A stretch of DNA of 64,000 nt from JAMXLO01 sp963850535 (GCA_963850535.1 CAWKMC010000018.1:80097-144096); one strand, 5' to 3'; numbered from the stretch's first letter, positions 18,340 through 28,330 are shown. The notes: generated by a model not told the origin, from the letters alone. Numbers and translations are program-made.

Positions 18340-19976
18340 GTGGGTTACTTCGCGGCGCCGACATCGTCATGCGCACGCTGCAGCGCGCCGGACACAACAC
18401 GATCTTCACGCTGTCGGGCAACCACATCATGTCGCTGTTCGATGCAGCGATCGATACGAGGCATCGGCTGGTGCACACGCGGCACGAAGCCGCCGCGGTG
18501 CACATGGCCGATGCCTGGGGGCGGCTGACCGGTGAGCCTGGCATTGCGATGGTGACCGGCGGTCCTGGCCACGCCAATGCGACAGCCGCGCTGATGACTG
18601 CGTCGGGCCAAGAGTCGCCGCTGGTACTGCTGTCCGGTCATACCGAAACAGATCAGCTTGGCCGCGGCGGATTCCAGGAACTGCGCCAGGCCGAGATGGC
18701 GTCTCACGTGACCAAGGCCTCATGGACCGCAAGGTCGGTCGCGACACTCGGCACCGACGTGGCGAACGCGCTCCGGATAGCGCGCGCGGGGCGCCCGGGG
18801 CCGGTGCATCTCAGCCTGCCATCGGACCTGCTGGACGCCACGATATCTGACAGTGATGTCGCCTGGCCGGAATCCGATGCCTTTGCTGCCGCGCCCGTCG
18901 GATTGAGCGATGCAGCGGCAGATGCCGCGTTGGGCGTCATCGCTACTGCGCGACGACCATTCCTGCTTGCCGGACCTGCGCTGGCCAACCCAAGCGGTCG
19001 TGATCTGCTGCAACGGATCGAGGCAGCGTTGCAGATCCCGACCGCGATCATGGACAGCCCCCGCGGCTTCAATGACGCGACCCTGGGTGCGTTCGCCGAT
19101 GCGATACGACGCGCTGACCTGATTGTACTGCTCGGCAAGGCGTTCGATTTTACACTGCGCTTCGGCACATCGCCATCGGTCGACCCGACGTGCCGCTGGG
19201 TCGTCATCGATCCCGAGGCGGCACTGGTGGATCGCGCGGGCGCCGAGAAGCGCGATTTGCTCGCCTTCGGCTGCGTTGCGGATGCGCGCGCCGCCGGCGA
19301 GGCACTCATTCGGCGTGCTACGGCGAAATCCGATGCGGGATGGCTTGCCGATGTACGAACCCTATTCGGCAACCGTCCGGCCGGCTGGGCAACACTCGTG
19401 TCAAAGACACTCGGAAAGCTGCATCCAATCGAGGTGTTCCGCGCGCTCAAGCCACATGTGGCGCAGCATCCCGATACGGTGCTGATCTGCGACGGCGGCG
19501 AGTTCGCGCAATGGGGACAGAGTGTGCTGCCGGTGGTGCCGCGCCGGATGATCAACGGCGTCGGCGGCTCGATCGGTTCGTCACTGCCGATGGCGTGCGC
19601 GGCGCGCGTGATTGAGCCTGATGCGCCAGTGTTCGTCGTGCTGGGTGACGGCACATTCGGCTTTCACATGGCGGAGTTCGAAACGGCGGTACGCTGCAAC
19701 CTGCCGTTCGTCGCGGTCGTCGGCACCGATGCACGGTGGAACGCCGAGTACAATCTGCAGGTGCGCGACTACGGCCCCAACCGCACGTTCGGATGCGAAT
19801 TGCTGCCCACGCGCTACGACCTTGTGGTCGCAGCACTCGGGGGACACGGTGAATTGGTGCAGAGCGCAGACGAATTGCCGGGTGCGATCGAACGCTCGGT
19901 GGCGAGCGGCAAGCCCGCCTGCATCAATGTCATGATCGAGAGTATTCCAGCCCCGCTGGTACGTGCCGGCGCCTGA
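18336..19976 (+). CDS. Thiamine-diphosphate-dependent enzyme, acetolactate synthase-like
   Basis: This 546-residue member of the TPP decarboxylase/synthase superfamily has an N-terminal pyrimidine-binding domain with catalytic Glu in HTRHEAAAVHMADAWGR, a central domain, and a C-terminal PP-binding domain with VVLGDGTFGFHMAEFETA and the distal NAEYN. The length and order match acetolactate synthase large subunit, glyoxylate carboligase, oxalyl-CoA decarboxylase or benzoylformate decarboxylase relatives; sequence alone does not choose. With a CoA-transferase in the same operon, an acyl-CoA decarboxylase similar to oxalyl-CoA decarboxylase is one possible role, but this is inference. The start overlaps the previous gene by 4 bp. 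Confidence 0.85.
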   Translation: MSGLLRGADIVMRTLQRAGHNTIFTLSGNHIMSLFDAAIDTRHRLVHTRHEAAAVHMADAWGRLTGEPGIAMVTGGPGHANATAALMTASGQESPLVLLSGHTETDQLGRGGFQELRQAEMASHVTKASWTARSVATLGTDVANALRIARAGRPGPVHLSLPSDLLDATISDSDVAWPESDAFAAAPVGLSDAAADAALGVIATARRPFLLAGPALANPSGRDLLQRIEAALQIPTAIMDSPRGFNDATLGAFADAIRRADLIVLLGKAFDFTLRFGTSPSVDPTCRWVVIDPEAALVDRAGAEKRDLLAFGCVADARAAGEALIRRATAKSDAGWLADVRTLFGNRPAGWATLVSKTLGKLHPIEVFRALKPHVAQHPDTVLICDGGEFAQWGQSVLPVVPRRMINGVGGSIGSSLPMACAARVIEPDAPVFVVLGDGTFGFHMAEFETAVRCNLPFVAVVGTDARWNAEYNLQVRDYGPNRTFGCELLPTRYDLVVAALGGHGELVQSADELPGAIERSVASGKPACINVMIESIPAPLVRAGA

Positions 19977-20683
19977 TCCACCACAGCCACGCCGACGCCA
20001 CCGCCAGCAACGCGAAGGCAATCGGGCCGTGCAGTGCGGCGTGGCTGGTCTGCAGCTCCCAGCCGAACGCGACCAGCACGATCAGCGGTGGCCAGGGGAC
20101 ACGGCGGGTGATCAGCATCGACAGGGCCGCCGCCAGGGGCGCGATGAAGATTGCCCATGATCCGGTCAGGCTCACGAATGATCCGACACCCCCGACAACG
20201 GGGTCGGTCCACATCGCGTTCAGCAGCAGGATCACTCCGTCCAGCTGATGTGCATCGAGCTGCCCTGATGCTGCCATCGCCTTCGTGGTGATCAGCGTGC
20301 GACCGAGCCCAATGCCGCCGATAGCATCCAGCACCGTGTAATAGATCACGAACACCAGGATCGCCGCACGTGCGAACCAGGCCACCGCTCGAGCATAACC
20401 ACTGTCACCGTCGGTGACGTCTGACAGCATCAACCAAAGTCCCACCGCGATCAAGGGCAACCAGCGGCGTCTGGATCATGTGCAGCGTGAACCACCAGGA
20501 CGGCCCGAAATACCCGAGCGCCGAATGGTCCGGCTGATATGGCTCGGGCTGCGAGAGAAACTGGTACATTCCGGGATGTGCGGTGAAGCCGGCCGGATGG
20601 AACAGCTCGATCGCGATCAGGCCAAGCGGTGCCAGCAGCAAGCACACCCACCACAGCACCTGCCTGACAGTAGAGTCGGACAC
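19930..20683 (-). CDS. Multi-pass membrane protein of unknown function, frameshifted
   Basis: This protein of about 250 residues has roughly six hydrophobic segments and a conserved-looking periplasmic stretch rich in aromatic residues (LSQPEPYQPDHSALGYFG). I do not recognise the family. The start is GTG at 20683, overlapping the pdxA stop (TAGTG), so it is coupled to pdxA. The frame breaks at 20452-20455, where CAAG needs one A less to join HMIQTPLVA to LIAVGLWLMLS. Its 3' end overlaps the convergent TPP-enzyme gene by about 47 bp. Confidence 0.7.
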
Positions 20684-21717
20684 TATTCAGCGGCCTGCGG
20701 CACCTCGTCACCCAGGCGGACGCCGCGCACCACGTATTCAGCCGCCACCTTGATCGCCTCGATCATGCTGACAGCGCTCGCCTTGCCGGTACCGGCGATG
20801 TCGAAGGCCGTGCCATGATCGACGCTGGTGCGCAGGATCGGCAGACCGAGCGTGACGCTGACGGTCTTTTCGAAGTCCATCATCTTGGCCGCGATGTGGC
20901 CCTGGTCGTGATACAGCGACAGCACGGCGTCATAGCGACCGATGCGCGCCATGTGGAACACGCTGTCCGCCGGCACTGGACCGCTGACGTGCATGCCATG
21001 GGCGCGGGCGGTCTCGATCGCCGGCTTGATGGCGTCCATCTCTTCGCGGCCGAACAGTCCGTCCTCGCCGCCGTGCGGATTAAGCGCCGCCACGGCGAGA
21101 TGCGGCTCAGCAATGCCAAGTTGGCGCAGCGCCTTGATCGCCTTTTCGATGCCGGCAAGCGTGCGCTCGCGGGTGATCGACCGGCACGCGTCCACCAGCG
21201 ACATGTGGCGGGTCAGGAAGAAGATCTTCAGACCGCTGATCGTGAACATGGTCATCTCTTCGCGGGCACCGGTGTGTTCGGCGAACATCTCGGTGTGACC
21301 GATGAACGGGATCTTCGCCGCCTTCAGTGATTCCTTGTTGATCGGTGTCGTCGCAATGCCAGCGATCCGATGCGCCATTGCCAGGTCGATCGAGGTGCGG
21401 ATCGCCGCATAGGCGGCCTGGCCGCCGAGTACCTGCACCTTGCCCATTTGCAGGGCGGCGGGGTCAGCGGTGTTCTGATGCATGACGTCGATCACCGCAT
21501 CGCGGTCGGTTATCGCCTCTGGCCCTTGGATAGCGTTCAGCGAGGCCGGCAGACCGCAGACGGTCAACGCCCGCTGGAACACGCGCGCATCGCCGATCAG
21601 GAAACTCCGTGAGCATGCTCGCACCTCCGGCGACATCAGCGCGCGTACGGCAATCTCTGGGCCAATACCGGCCGGATCGCCCATCGTCACCGCTAGAACC
21701 GGTCTCGTCTCGGTCAT
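20683..21717 (-). CDS. pdxA: 4-hydroxythreonine-4-phosphate dehydrogenase family protein (PdxA)
   Basis: PdxA oxidises 4-phosphooxy-L-threonine in vitamin B6 synthesis; PdxA2 relatives act on other 4-phospho-sugar acids in catabolic operons. Family motifs are TMGDPAGIGPEI at the N-terminus, the metal-binding GHTEMFAEHTG, ALNPHGGEDGLFG, SLYHDQGHI and RTSVDHGTAFDIAGTG. Length 344 is typical. AGGAGA lies 6-7 bases before the ATG at 21717. The gene is coupled to a membrane protein rather than to pdxJ or ksgA, so a PdxA2-like catabolic function cannot be ruled out. Confidence 0.88.
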   Translation of the reverse strand: MTETRPVLAVTMGDPAGIGPEIAVRALMSPEVRACSRSFLIGDARVFQRALTVCGLPASLNAIQGPEAITDRDAVIDVMHQNTADPAALQMGKVQVLGGQAAYAAIRTSIDLAMAHRIAGIATTPINKESLKAAKIPFIGHTEMFAEHTGAREEMTMFTISGLKIFFLTRHMSLVDACRSITRERTLAGIEKAIKALRQLGIAEPHLAVAALNPHGGEDGLFGREEMDAIKPAIETARAHGMHVSGPVPADSVFHMARIGRYDAVLSLYHDQGHIAAKMMDFEKTVSVTLGLPILRTSVDHGTAFDIAGTGKASAVSMIEAIKVAAEYVVRGVRLGDEVPQAAE

Positions 21718-21789
21718 CTCGGCGTCTCCTTCCGCTTGCCCACACTTCATAGCACACTCGGGGGGCAGGCAACGAATGGGAGGCAACCC

Positions 21790-22392
21790 ATGCTCCGCAT
21801 CTATGGTTCGGCTCGGTCCCGCGGTGTGCGCACCCTTTGGATGGCGGGAGAACTGGGGCTGGAATATGAGCACCTGGACTATGCGCCGCGGTCGCCGGCA
21901 ACACGGACGCCGGAATATCTGGCGCTGAACCCGAACGCGCGGGTCCCGACCATCGACGATGACGGCTTCGTGCTGTCGGAATCGATGGCGATCAACCTGT
22001 ATCTCGCGAGAAAGCACGGCAAGCTCTACCCCAAGGACGCGAAGAACGAGGCGCTGGCCTGGCAGTGGAGTTATTGGGAGACCGACCGGCTCGACCGCCA
22101 GCTGACAACCTACGCCAACAACGCGTTCGTTCTGCCGGAAGCACAGCGTGACGCTGCAGCGGCGAAAGCGGCGTGGGATGACATCGCACCGGCGCTCGAT
22201 GTGTTGGAAACGGCGTTCGGGAAGACGCAATGGCTGGCAGGTGGTGAGTTCTCGGTGGCCGATCTGAATGTTGCCGCCGCGATGGTGCGCGCGTTGTCGT
22301 TCGACCTTGGCAAATGGCCGAAGGTACATGCGTGGCTACATCGCTGCTGGGACAGGCCGGCGGGTCAGAAGGCACTAGCGATGCGGCAGTAG
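21790..22392 (+). CDS. Glutathione S-transferase family protein
   Basis: This 200-residue GST has an N-terminal thioredoxin-like domain (residues 1-78) starting MLRIYGSARSRGVRTLW, where Ser at about residue 9 probably stabilises the glutathione thiolate. The glutathione-binding PTIDDDGFVLSESMAI follows (cis-Pro, then ES), and the C-terminal helical domain carries the SVADLNVAAAM N-capping motif. GGGAGG lies just before the ATG. The stop overlaps the GTG start of the following M28-like gene (TAGTG). Confidence 0.9.
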   Translation: MLRIYGSARSRGVRTLWMAGELGLEYEHLDYAPRSPATRTPEYLALNPNARVPTIDDDGFVLSESMAINLYLARKHGKLYPKDAKNEALAWQWSYWETDRLDRQLTTYANNAFVLPEAQRDAAAAKAAWDDIAPALDVLETAFGKTQWLAGGEFSVADLNVAAAMVRALSFDLGKWPKVHAWLHRCWDRPAGQKALAMRQ

Positions 22393-23495
22393 TGCTGGGC
22401 GCCGAGGCCTGGCTCCGCGCCTGGGATTTGCAGGGTCTCCACCGCACCGCCACTGACGGCGATGAGGCCGGCGCGGCGTGGCTGGTGCACGAGGCGACAG
22501 CGCTCGGTGCGCAGGTCAGCAGCGAGACCTTCTCGCTGGATCGGATCGATCCAGTGGCAGCCTACGTCGAGGTGGATGGGCATCGGATCGAGGGGGTTCC
22601 GGTGTTCGACGCAACGGCAACCACTCCGGAGGGGATTGCCGGACTTGTTGGCACCGAGATCGCGGTTGCGGAACTGACGCCGCAGGCCGTCTACAGCGGA
22701 GAGTTTCGCGCGCTGCGGTGCAGCGGTTCGCATCGGGCGCTGATCGTTGTGTGCCACGGAGAACATCCGGGTCTCGGGTTGCTGAACGCTGAGGCTTTTC
22801 GTGATCCGTACGGCGCTCCAGCCATCCATGTGCCGACTGAGGTGCACAAGAGGCTGCGCATTGGCCGAAGCGCGCGCGTGGTCGTCCACTACCAACGCAC
22901 GGCGGCAGTGGCGCGAAATGTGGTGATTAGCATCGCTGGCACTGATCGCACGCGTCCGCCGGTGGTTGTAATGACGCCGCGCAGTTCATGGTGGCAGTCG
23001 ACCGCCGAGCGCGGCGGTGGGTTGGTATGCTGGCTTGAGTGCCTGCGCGCACTGTTGGCTGCGCCGCCGGTCGCTGATGTGGTGATGACCGCCAACAGTG
23101 GGCATGAACTCGGCCACCTCGGTCTTGACGACTTTCTCGCGCGCCGTCCTGGGTGGGAGAGGAGCGCGCTATGGCTGCATTGGGGTGCCAATCTCGGTGC
23201 GGTGGGCGGCCGATTTAGCGTGACGTCGTCGAGCGAAGAGCTACGTGCGCTTGCTGCAAGTGAGCTGGAGCGGGCGGGACAGCAACCGGACGTTCTGGCG
23301 CCGGTGACACAGGTGCCAAGCGGCGAGACACGCGACATCCACCGGGCCGGGGGGCGCTATGTGACCCTCGTCGGCACCAACCCGTGGTTCCATCTGCCGC
23401 AGGATCGCCTGCCACACTCGGTAGATACGCGAGCAGTGACACGGATCGCGGCGGGTGCAGCGGGGCTGGTGCTGCGGCTTGCCGGCTCTGGCTGA
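22392..23495 (+). CDS. M28 peptidase-like protein, apparently lacking metal ligands
   Basis: This protein of 367 residues looks like a distant M28 aminopeptidase with an inserted PA-like segment (residues about 75-165). The block MTANSGHELGHLGLDDFL stands where M28 enzymes have the acidic metal-site motif, but the usual first ligand region (H.D) reads TPRSSWWQ, so peptidase activity is doubtful. A GTG at 22392 overlapping the GST stop is the likely start; an earlier start at 22314 would lie inside the GST gene. No signal peptide is seen. The function is unknown. Confidence 0.7.
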   Translation: MLGAEAWLRAWDLQGLHRTATDGDEAGAAWLVHEATALGAQVSSETFSLDRIDPVAAYVEVDGHRIEGVPVFDATATTPEGIAGLVGTEIAVAELTPQAVYSGEFRALRCSGSHRALIVVCHGEHPGLGLLNAEAFRDPYGAPAIHVPTEVHKRLRIGRSARVVVHYQRTAAVARNVVISIAGTDRTRPPVVVMTPRSSWWQSTAERGGGLVCWLECLRALLAAPPVADVVMTANSGHELGHLGLDDFLARRPGWERSALWLHWGANLGAVGGRFSVTSSSEELRALAASELERAGQQPDVLAPVTQVPSGETRDIHRAGGRYVTLVGTNPWFHLPQDRLPHSVDTRAVTRIAAGAAGLVLRLAGSG

Positions 23496-23545
23496 TTTAG
23501 TGTAGCCAAAACTATCCGTGCGAGCTCGCCAATTACATCGCCGGA

Positions 23546-24460
23546 TCAATGCGCAGTTTGAGTGGACGGCAGGACGACGACAGTCGCGGTCCGGCCGGTT
23601 ACCAGACGCACGTCGGGAGGTACGTGATCAAGCGCGATCCGCACTGGCACGCGCTGAGCCAGCCTGACCCAACTGAAGGTGGGATTCACGTTGGCGAGCA
23701 AGTCGGCGCTCCCCTGTCGCTCCCGGTCGGCAATCCCGCTGGCGATGCTCTCAACATGGCCTTCGATCGCGGCATTTTCGCCAACAAGGTAGACACGAGC
23801 GGGATCGCCGGTCTTGATGCGCGGCAGCTTGGTTTCCTCAAAATAGCCGTCCACGTGGAAGCTGTCGCGGTCGATCAGGGCGAAGAGCGGTTTCCCAGCA
23901 TCGACGTAATCACCTGGCCGCATATCAAAATTGGCCACAAAGCCATTGACTGGCGCGCGTACCTGGGACCGCGCCAGGTTGAGAGCGGCATTATCGCGGC
24001 TGGCGAGAGCCTGCTGATAGGCTGCCGCAGCCTCCGCAGCAGCGGCACCGCGCTGCTGCTGCTGTTCTTCGGAAACTGACAGCGCATTCAGGCGACTATA
24101 CCGGTTCATCTCGCGTTCGGCCTCCTGTGAGGCAGCGAGTTTGCTATCAACATTGGCTTGCGCATCCCTGAGTGCGATCTGGAACCGGGCAGGGTCGATG
24201 CGAAACAGGACCTCGTCCTTTCTTACCTCCTGATTGTCGTGCACCGGAACATCGCTCACCAGCCCGGAAACATCGGCGGCGAGCTGCACGACGTCGGCGC
24301 GGACGCGCCCGTCGCGCGTCCACGGCGCCTCGAGATAATAAATCCACAGTTGCCACCCGATAACCGTGGCAATGCCGACGGCTATCGCGGTTACCGTGAA
24401 GCGCCCCAGCAACCTGCCGAATTCTGCTGGTGACGCCCCCGCGCTCGCGGATTTGGGCAA
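23546..24460 (-). CDS. HlyD/EmrA-type periplasmic adaptor (AaeA-like)
   Basis: This 304-residue membrane-fusion protein has one N-terminal transmembrane helix (TAIAVGIATVIGWQLWIYYL), a barrel-sandwich half motif GRVRADVVQLAADVSGLVSDV, a coiled-coil hairpin rich in Ala/Gln/Glu (residues about 100-160), and the returning RAPVNGFVANFDMRPGDYV. The likely start is TTG at 24460. It follows DUF1656 and FUSC genes, the same set as the aaeXAB efflux system for aromatic carboxylic acids, so export of hydroxylated aromatic acids or similar weak acids is inferred. Confidence 0.85.
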   Translation of the reverse strand: MPKSASAGASPAEFGRLLGRFTVTAIAVGIATVIGWQLWIYYLEAPWTRDGRVRADVVQLAADVSGLVSDVPVHDNQEVRKDEVLFRIDPARFQIALRDAQANVDSKLAASQEAEREMNRYSRLNALSVSEEQQQQRGAAAAEAAAAYQQALASRDNAALNLARSQVRAPVNGFVANFDMRPGDYVDAGKPLFALIDRDSFHVDGYFEETKLPRIKTGDPARVYLVGENAAIEGHVESIASGIADRERQGSADLLANVNPTFSWVRLAQRVPVRIALDHVPPDVRLVTGRTATVVVLPSTQTAH

Positions 24461-24466
24461 GCAACC

Positions 24467-24679
24467 TCATTGTGTCACCCAACGCGTGCCAACGGCGGCC
24501 ACGGCTCCTAGAACTATGACCATCAACGCCAGGTCGAACAGTGGCCGATGCCAGACATAGCGATAGAAGCCAAACCGTCGCAGCATCCGTCGGAGCCACG
24601 CCGTCAGCGGAAGCGTCGCGCCGACCCACACCAAAAGAGTGGGAATGAAGATACCATAGATGTCTGTCTCGCCGGTCAT
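24467..24679 (-). CDS. DUF1656 small membrane protein (AaeX-like)
   Basis: This 70-residue protein has two hydrophobic segments and the DUF1656 pattern (EIDIYGIFIPTLLVW type; here TDIYGIFIPTLLVWVG). It is always found between the FUSC-type and HlyD-type genes of AaeXAB-like systems. Its ATG at 24679 overlaps the FUSC stop (ATGA). The precise role in the pump is not known. Confidence 0.88.
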   Translation of the reverse strand: MTGETDIYGIFIPTLLVWVGATLPLTAWLRRMLRRFGFYRYVWHRPLFDLALMVIVLGAVAAVGTRWVTQ

Positions 24680-26726
24680 CCCGTCCCCACAATCATTGTT
24701 GGGTTCGATTCGACGGCTGCCTGTCGAGTGTACGGCGGAGCATAGGGAAACAGCCCGCGCCGGATACCGCCGAGCCGCAGCAATAGCTCTCGGGTGGTGG
24801 TAGCGGGATCCTTAACTGCGATCGCAATGACTTGATCGATGGTCCGAAGGAGTGCCATGTCGGCCTGCTCCAGGCTGCGCCGGCGATAATGCGTGGCTAT
24901 TGCGTCCAGCATCGTGCGAGTAGCGCGGCGGAATTGTTCGGGCAGATTTACCACATCATGCTGAAGCCCGATAATATTGACGCCGACGCGAAGGTCGGCA
25001 AGGGCGGACGTGGCAGCACCATCCGTACCTTCGGCGCTGACCGCGAGACGCGGGACGACCAAGCTAAGCCGATCCAGCATGAGCGCAGCAAACGCCGCCA
25101 GGTCGGCTGGACTTCTGTTGGCGGCGATAGTTGCAATATTTATGCGGTTACGCCGTAACAGGCGCCATGCCGTCCACTCGGCGCTGACCGAACGGACGAC
25201 GCGTATGATGATCGCCGTGGCGCCGAGACCAACGATGGCGGCGGTCGCGCTGTTAATGTAGGTAGCGAAGTCGGCGTTGTAGCTGCTCGAGATCGCGAGT
25301 TGCGTGGCGGCGATGAAGCTGATCGGACCGCTTACCCGCGGGTCGTTGGCATGCTGGCCAGCGCGCCAAGAATTAGAAACACGGGCGCGAACGCCAGGAT
25401 GAGCATTTCGAAGTCATGCGCCTGGGGCAGGACGGCAAACAGATAGATGGCGTCGATAGTAAGCGCGATTACCGCCGCCATGACAAAGCCGATGATATTG
25501 GGCGCCGGGTCGTCCTGGGCGGCAAAGAAGGCGCAGGCGATGGCCGCGAGGCTTGCGGCTCCGGCGCCTTCAGGCCAGGCCGTGGCAATCCAGAACGCAG
25601 AGATCAACCCAACGGCCAGAATGGTTGCCGCCGCTGAATGCAGTGCCATCACGTGATCACGGTGCTGCAATGTAAGGATTGTCTCGCCTTGAGCAAAGGT
25701 CAGTTTCGCCAACCTTGGCTCCTCAGCACGGATTCGGCGGCGGAGTGCCATGATATCATGCACGAGATCCGTAAGTTCGCGCAGCCGCACAAGTAGGCCG
25801 ATCAGCACGACGTCCTTCCAGTCGGTGTTGGCATCGACCTTGGGCTCCATCGCATCGATGTCGGCATGCACTGCGGCGGCTTCCGACAGGTCCGCACCGC
25901 GGCCTGCCCGGATCCATGCACCGAGGCGGTCGAGCAGTGCGCGCAGGTCAGGCGTGACGCCGTCGATCTCGTGCAAAGTGCGTATGCGGTCGGCGGCACC
26001 GCTGACGACCGGCAGCAGCTGGAGTACACGCTGGTGCAGGATCGCAACCGGCACAGTGGCAGTCTGCAGGTTGGACGTATCATAGGCGAGGTGTGTCGCC
26101 AGTGTTGCGATCTCGACGGCATCGCCGGCCACCTTGCGCCGCGCTGCCGCGGTTGTGGCGTCTTCTGGAGCTCCCGATAAGGCACTCACGGTCCAGTCCG
26201 CGGCATTTTGGATCCAGTTGTCCAAGCGAGCGGTCAGGGCGGGTCCGAGCGGTATCGGAAAAACGACGCTGCCGATCACCGTAGTGCAGACAATCCCAAG
26301 TGTGATCTCTTCGACCCGCGACAGCACCACGTCCCAGACTGTGCTGGGCGTGTCCACGAGCGGAAAGCCGATCAGTGCGGCGCTGTAGCCAGCAAGCAGG
26401 AAGACGTAGCTACGCGGTGTGCGGTCCAGCACGGCGAAATAAATGCAGCCCCCGATCCAAAGGGACAGCGCGGCTATCAACAGCACGGGTGCATCGACCA
26501 GATTGGGGATCAACACAAGTGTGGCGATTGCCCCGAGCATCGTGCCGTAGAAGCGATAAGCCGCTTTGGAGCGCATCGCGCCAGTCAACGGCTGAGCCAC
26601 GATATAGGCCGTTGCCATCGCCCAATACGGCCGGTCGAGACCCATCCGCAACGCGATCCATAGGGCCAGCATCGCGCCGGCAAACGTCTTTACGGAAAAC
26701 AACCAGTCGCGCCAAGACGGAAGCAC
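24676..26726 (-). CDS. FUSC family inner-membrane efflux protein (AaeB-like), frameshifted
   Basis: This large membrane protein of about 683 residues has two blocks of transmembrane helices (residues about 10-170 and 355-465) separated by cytoplasmic regions, as in the aromatic acid exporter AaeB. The N-terminal FAGAMLALWIALRMGLDRPYW is the FUSC hallmark. The frame breaks near 25350: one C seems missing, after which SMANDPRVSGPISFIA continues and reaches the stop at 24676. A well-placed AGGAGGT favours the GTG at 26726 over the GTG at 26732. It heads the aaeBXA-like operon on the minus strand. Confidence 0.82.
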
Positions 26727-26881
26727 TTCCACCCACCTCCTGTCGGACCCCGGATACTGTACCGAGTGAACAACGGCGGCGCCACGAACTTTGCTCTGCG
26801 GCCCCTGGCTAGTGTTTTGCGTCGCAGCGTGTCAGCCTTCAGACCCCTTTACAAGAACAGAACTGGGCGAGGAGCTGCAAC

Positions 26882-27304
26882 ATGGTCCTGAAGATCGAAC
26901 GGTCTCAACCGGAGGGAATGAACGTCCGGATGTCTGCCGGCAAGCCGTCCTATTCGCATGTCGTGACGGTGAGCGGCAGTGGCAAGCTTGTCTTCACCGC
27001 CGGTCAGTTGGCGCGCGATATCGATGGCAATTGCGTCGGCAAGGGTGACATGCGGGCGCAGATGGAACAGACATTTCAAAATCTCGATCGCTGCCTCAAG
27101 GCTGCCGGCGCGACATGGACCGACGTGGTGAAGACCAACACATTCGTCACCGATTTCGATGAGTTCCAGAAATGCGCGGACGTGCGCATGCGCTATCTTG
27201 GCGTGGCGACGCCGACCAGCACGACGGTTGGTGTTACCCGTCTCGCCGGCCCGGATTTCATGATCGAGATCGAGGCGGTCGCTGTGGTCAATTCTCCAGA
27301 CTGA
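26882..27304 (+). CDS. RidA family protein
   Basis: This 140-residue protein has the YjgF/YER057c/UK114 fold. Members hydrolyse reactive enamine/imine intermediates or, in other branches, act in catabolic pathways. Typical features are YSHVVTVSGSGKLVFTAGQ, MEQTFQNLDRCLKAAGATW and the C-terminal MIEIEAVAVV. The RidA arginine of the active site appears as part of GVTRLAGPDF. GGAG precedes the ATG by 7 bases. It is 18 bp upstream of the ketopantoate-reductase-like gene and probably co-transcribed. Confidence 0.9.
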   Translation: MVLKIERSQPEGMNVRMSAGKPSYSHVVTVSGSGKLVFTAGQLARDIDGNCVGKGDMRAQMEQTFQNLDRCLKAAGATWTDVVKTNTFVTDFDEFQKCADVRMRYLGVATPTSTTVGVTRLAGPDFMIEIEAVAVVNSPD

Positions 27305-27322
27305 ACGGTTGGCCGGACCGTA

Positions 27323-28330
27323 ATGAAAATCTGCATCTTCGGCGCCGGCGCGGTCGGTGGCTATCTGGCTGGCTACCTCGCACAAGGCGGCGCCGATGTG
27401 TCGGTGGTGGCGCGTGGCGCCCATCTTGCTGCAATTCGTGCGCGCGGCCTGACGGTTGAAACGCCCGACAGCTCGATCACTGTCCGCGTGCGCGCCAGTG
27501 ATCAGCCGGCGGATCTCGGCGCGCAGGATGCAGTTATCGTGACAGTGAAGGCACCGGCGCTGCCGGATGTTGCCGCCGCCATAGCGCCGCTCCTGCACGC
27601 CGACACGGTGGTCGCCTTCGTGATGAATGGCATTCCCTGGTGGTATTTTCACGTCCATGGCGGCCAATTCGATGGGCGACGACTGCCACATCTCGATCCG
27701 GACGATGCGCTGTGGCGCGCCATCGGGCCCCAGCGAGCGATTGGCGGCGTGTTCTGGCCGGCCTGCTCGGTTCCCGCGCCTGGCGTCGTGCGATTGCTGA
27801 CAGGCGCCGGTAGCGGCACGGTCTTTGGCGAACCCGATGGGTCCGTCACTCCGCGTCTCGAGGCTACTGCCGCAGCGTTTCGCGCCGCCGACCTGCCGGT
27901 GAGGCTGGCTCCCAATATCCGTGAACTGATCTGGCAGAAGCTGGCGTTCAACCTGAGCGCCGGGCCGATATGCGTGCTGACGCAATCAGCGGTACGTGCG
28001 ACGCACGAGGAGCCCGCACTGATCGACTGCTCACGCCACATGCTGGCCGAAGCGCTGGCAATAGCGTCGGCGATGGGGTATCGCTTGGATATCGACGCCG
28101 AACGCGTCGTCGCCACAAACATGCAACTCGCGCACCGGCCGTCGATCCTGCAGGACCTGGAAGCGGGCCGACCGATGGAGGTCGACGCACTCTACACGGT
28201 GCCGCTGGAAATGGCGCGGCTGATGGACGTGCCGACACCGACACTCGATCTTGTCGTCGCGATGATCAGGCTAAAGGCGCAGGCAATGGGCCTGTACCAT
28301 CTTGATCCAATGCGGGACTACAGCGGCTGA
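27323..28330 (+). CDS. 2-dehydropantoate 2-reductase family protein
   Basis: This 335-residue NADP-dependent reductase of the ApbA/PanE family starts with GAGAVGGYLAGYLAQGGADV. It has NGIPWWYFH near residue 98 and the C-terminal domain with ELIWQKLAFNLSAGP (Lys catalytic) and HRPSILQDLEAGRPMEVDAL. Family members reduce ketopantoate to pantoate or act on related 2-keto acids; the pairing with RidA suggests catabolism, so assignment as panE is not certain. Its 3' end overlaps the convergent PRTase-HAD gene by 13 bp. Confidence 0.88.
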   Translation: MKICIFGAGAVGGYLAGYLAQGGADVSVVARGAHLAAIRARGLTVETPDSSITVRVRASDQPADLGAQDAVIVTVKAPALPDVAAAIAPLLHADTVVAFVMNGIPWWYFHVHGGQFDGRRLPHLDPDDALWRAIGPQRAIGGVFWPACSVPAPGVVRLLTGAGSGTVFGEPDGSVTPRLEATAAAFRAADLPVRLAPNIRELIWQKLAFNLSAGPICVLTQSAVRATHEEPALIDCSRHMLAEALAIASAMGYRLDIDAERVVATNMQLAHRPSILQDLEAGRPMEVDALYTVPLEMARLMDVPTPTLDLVVAMIRLKAQAMGLYHLDPMRDYSG

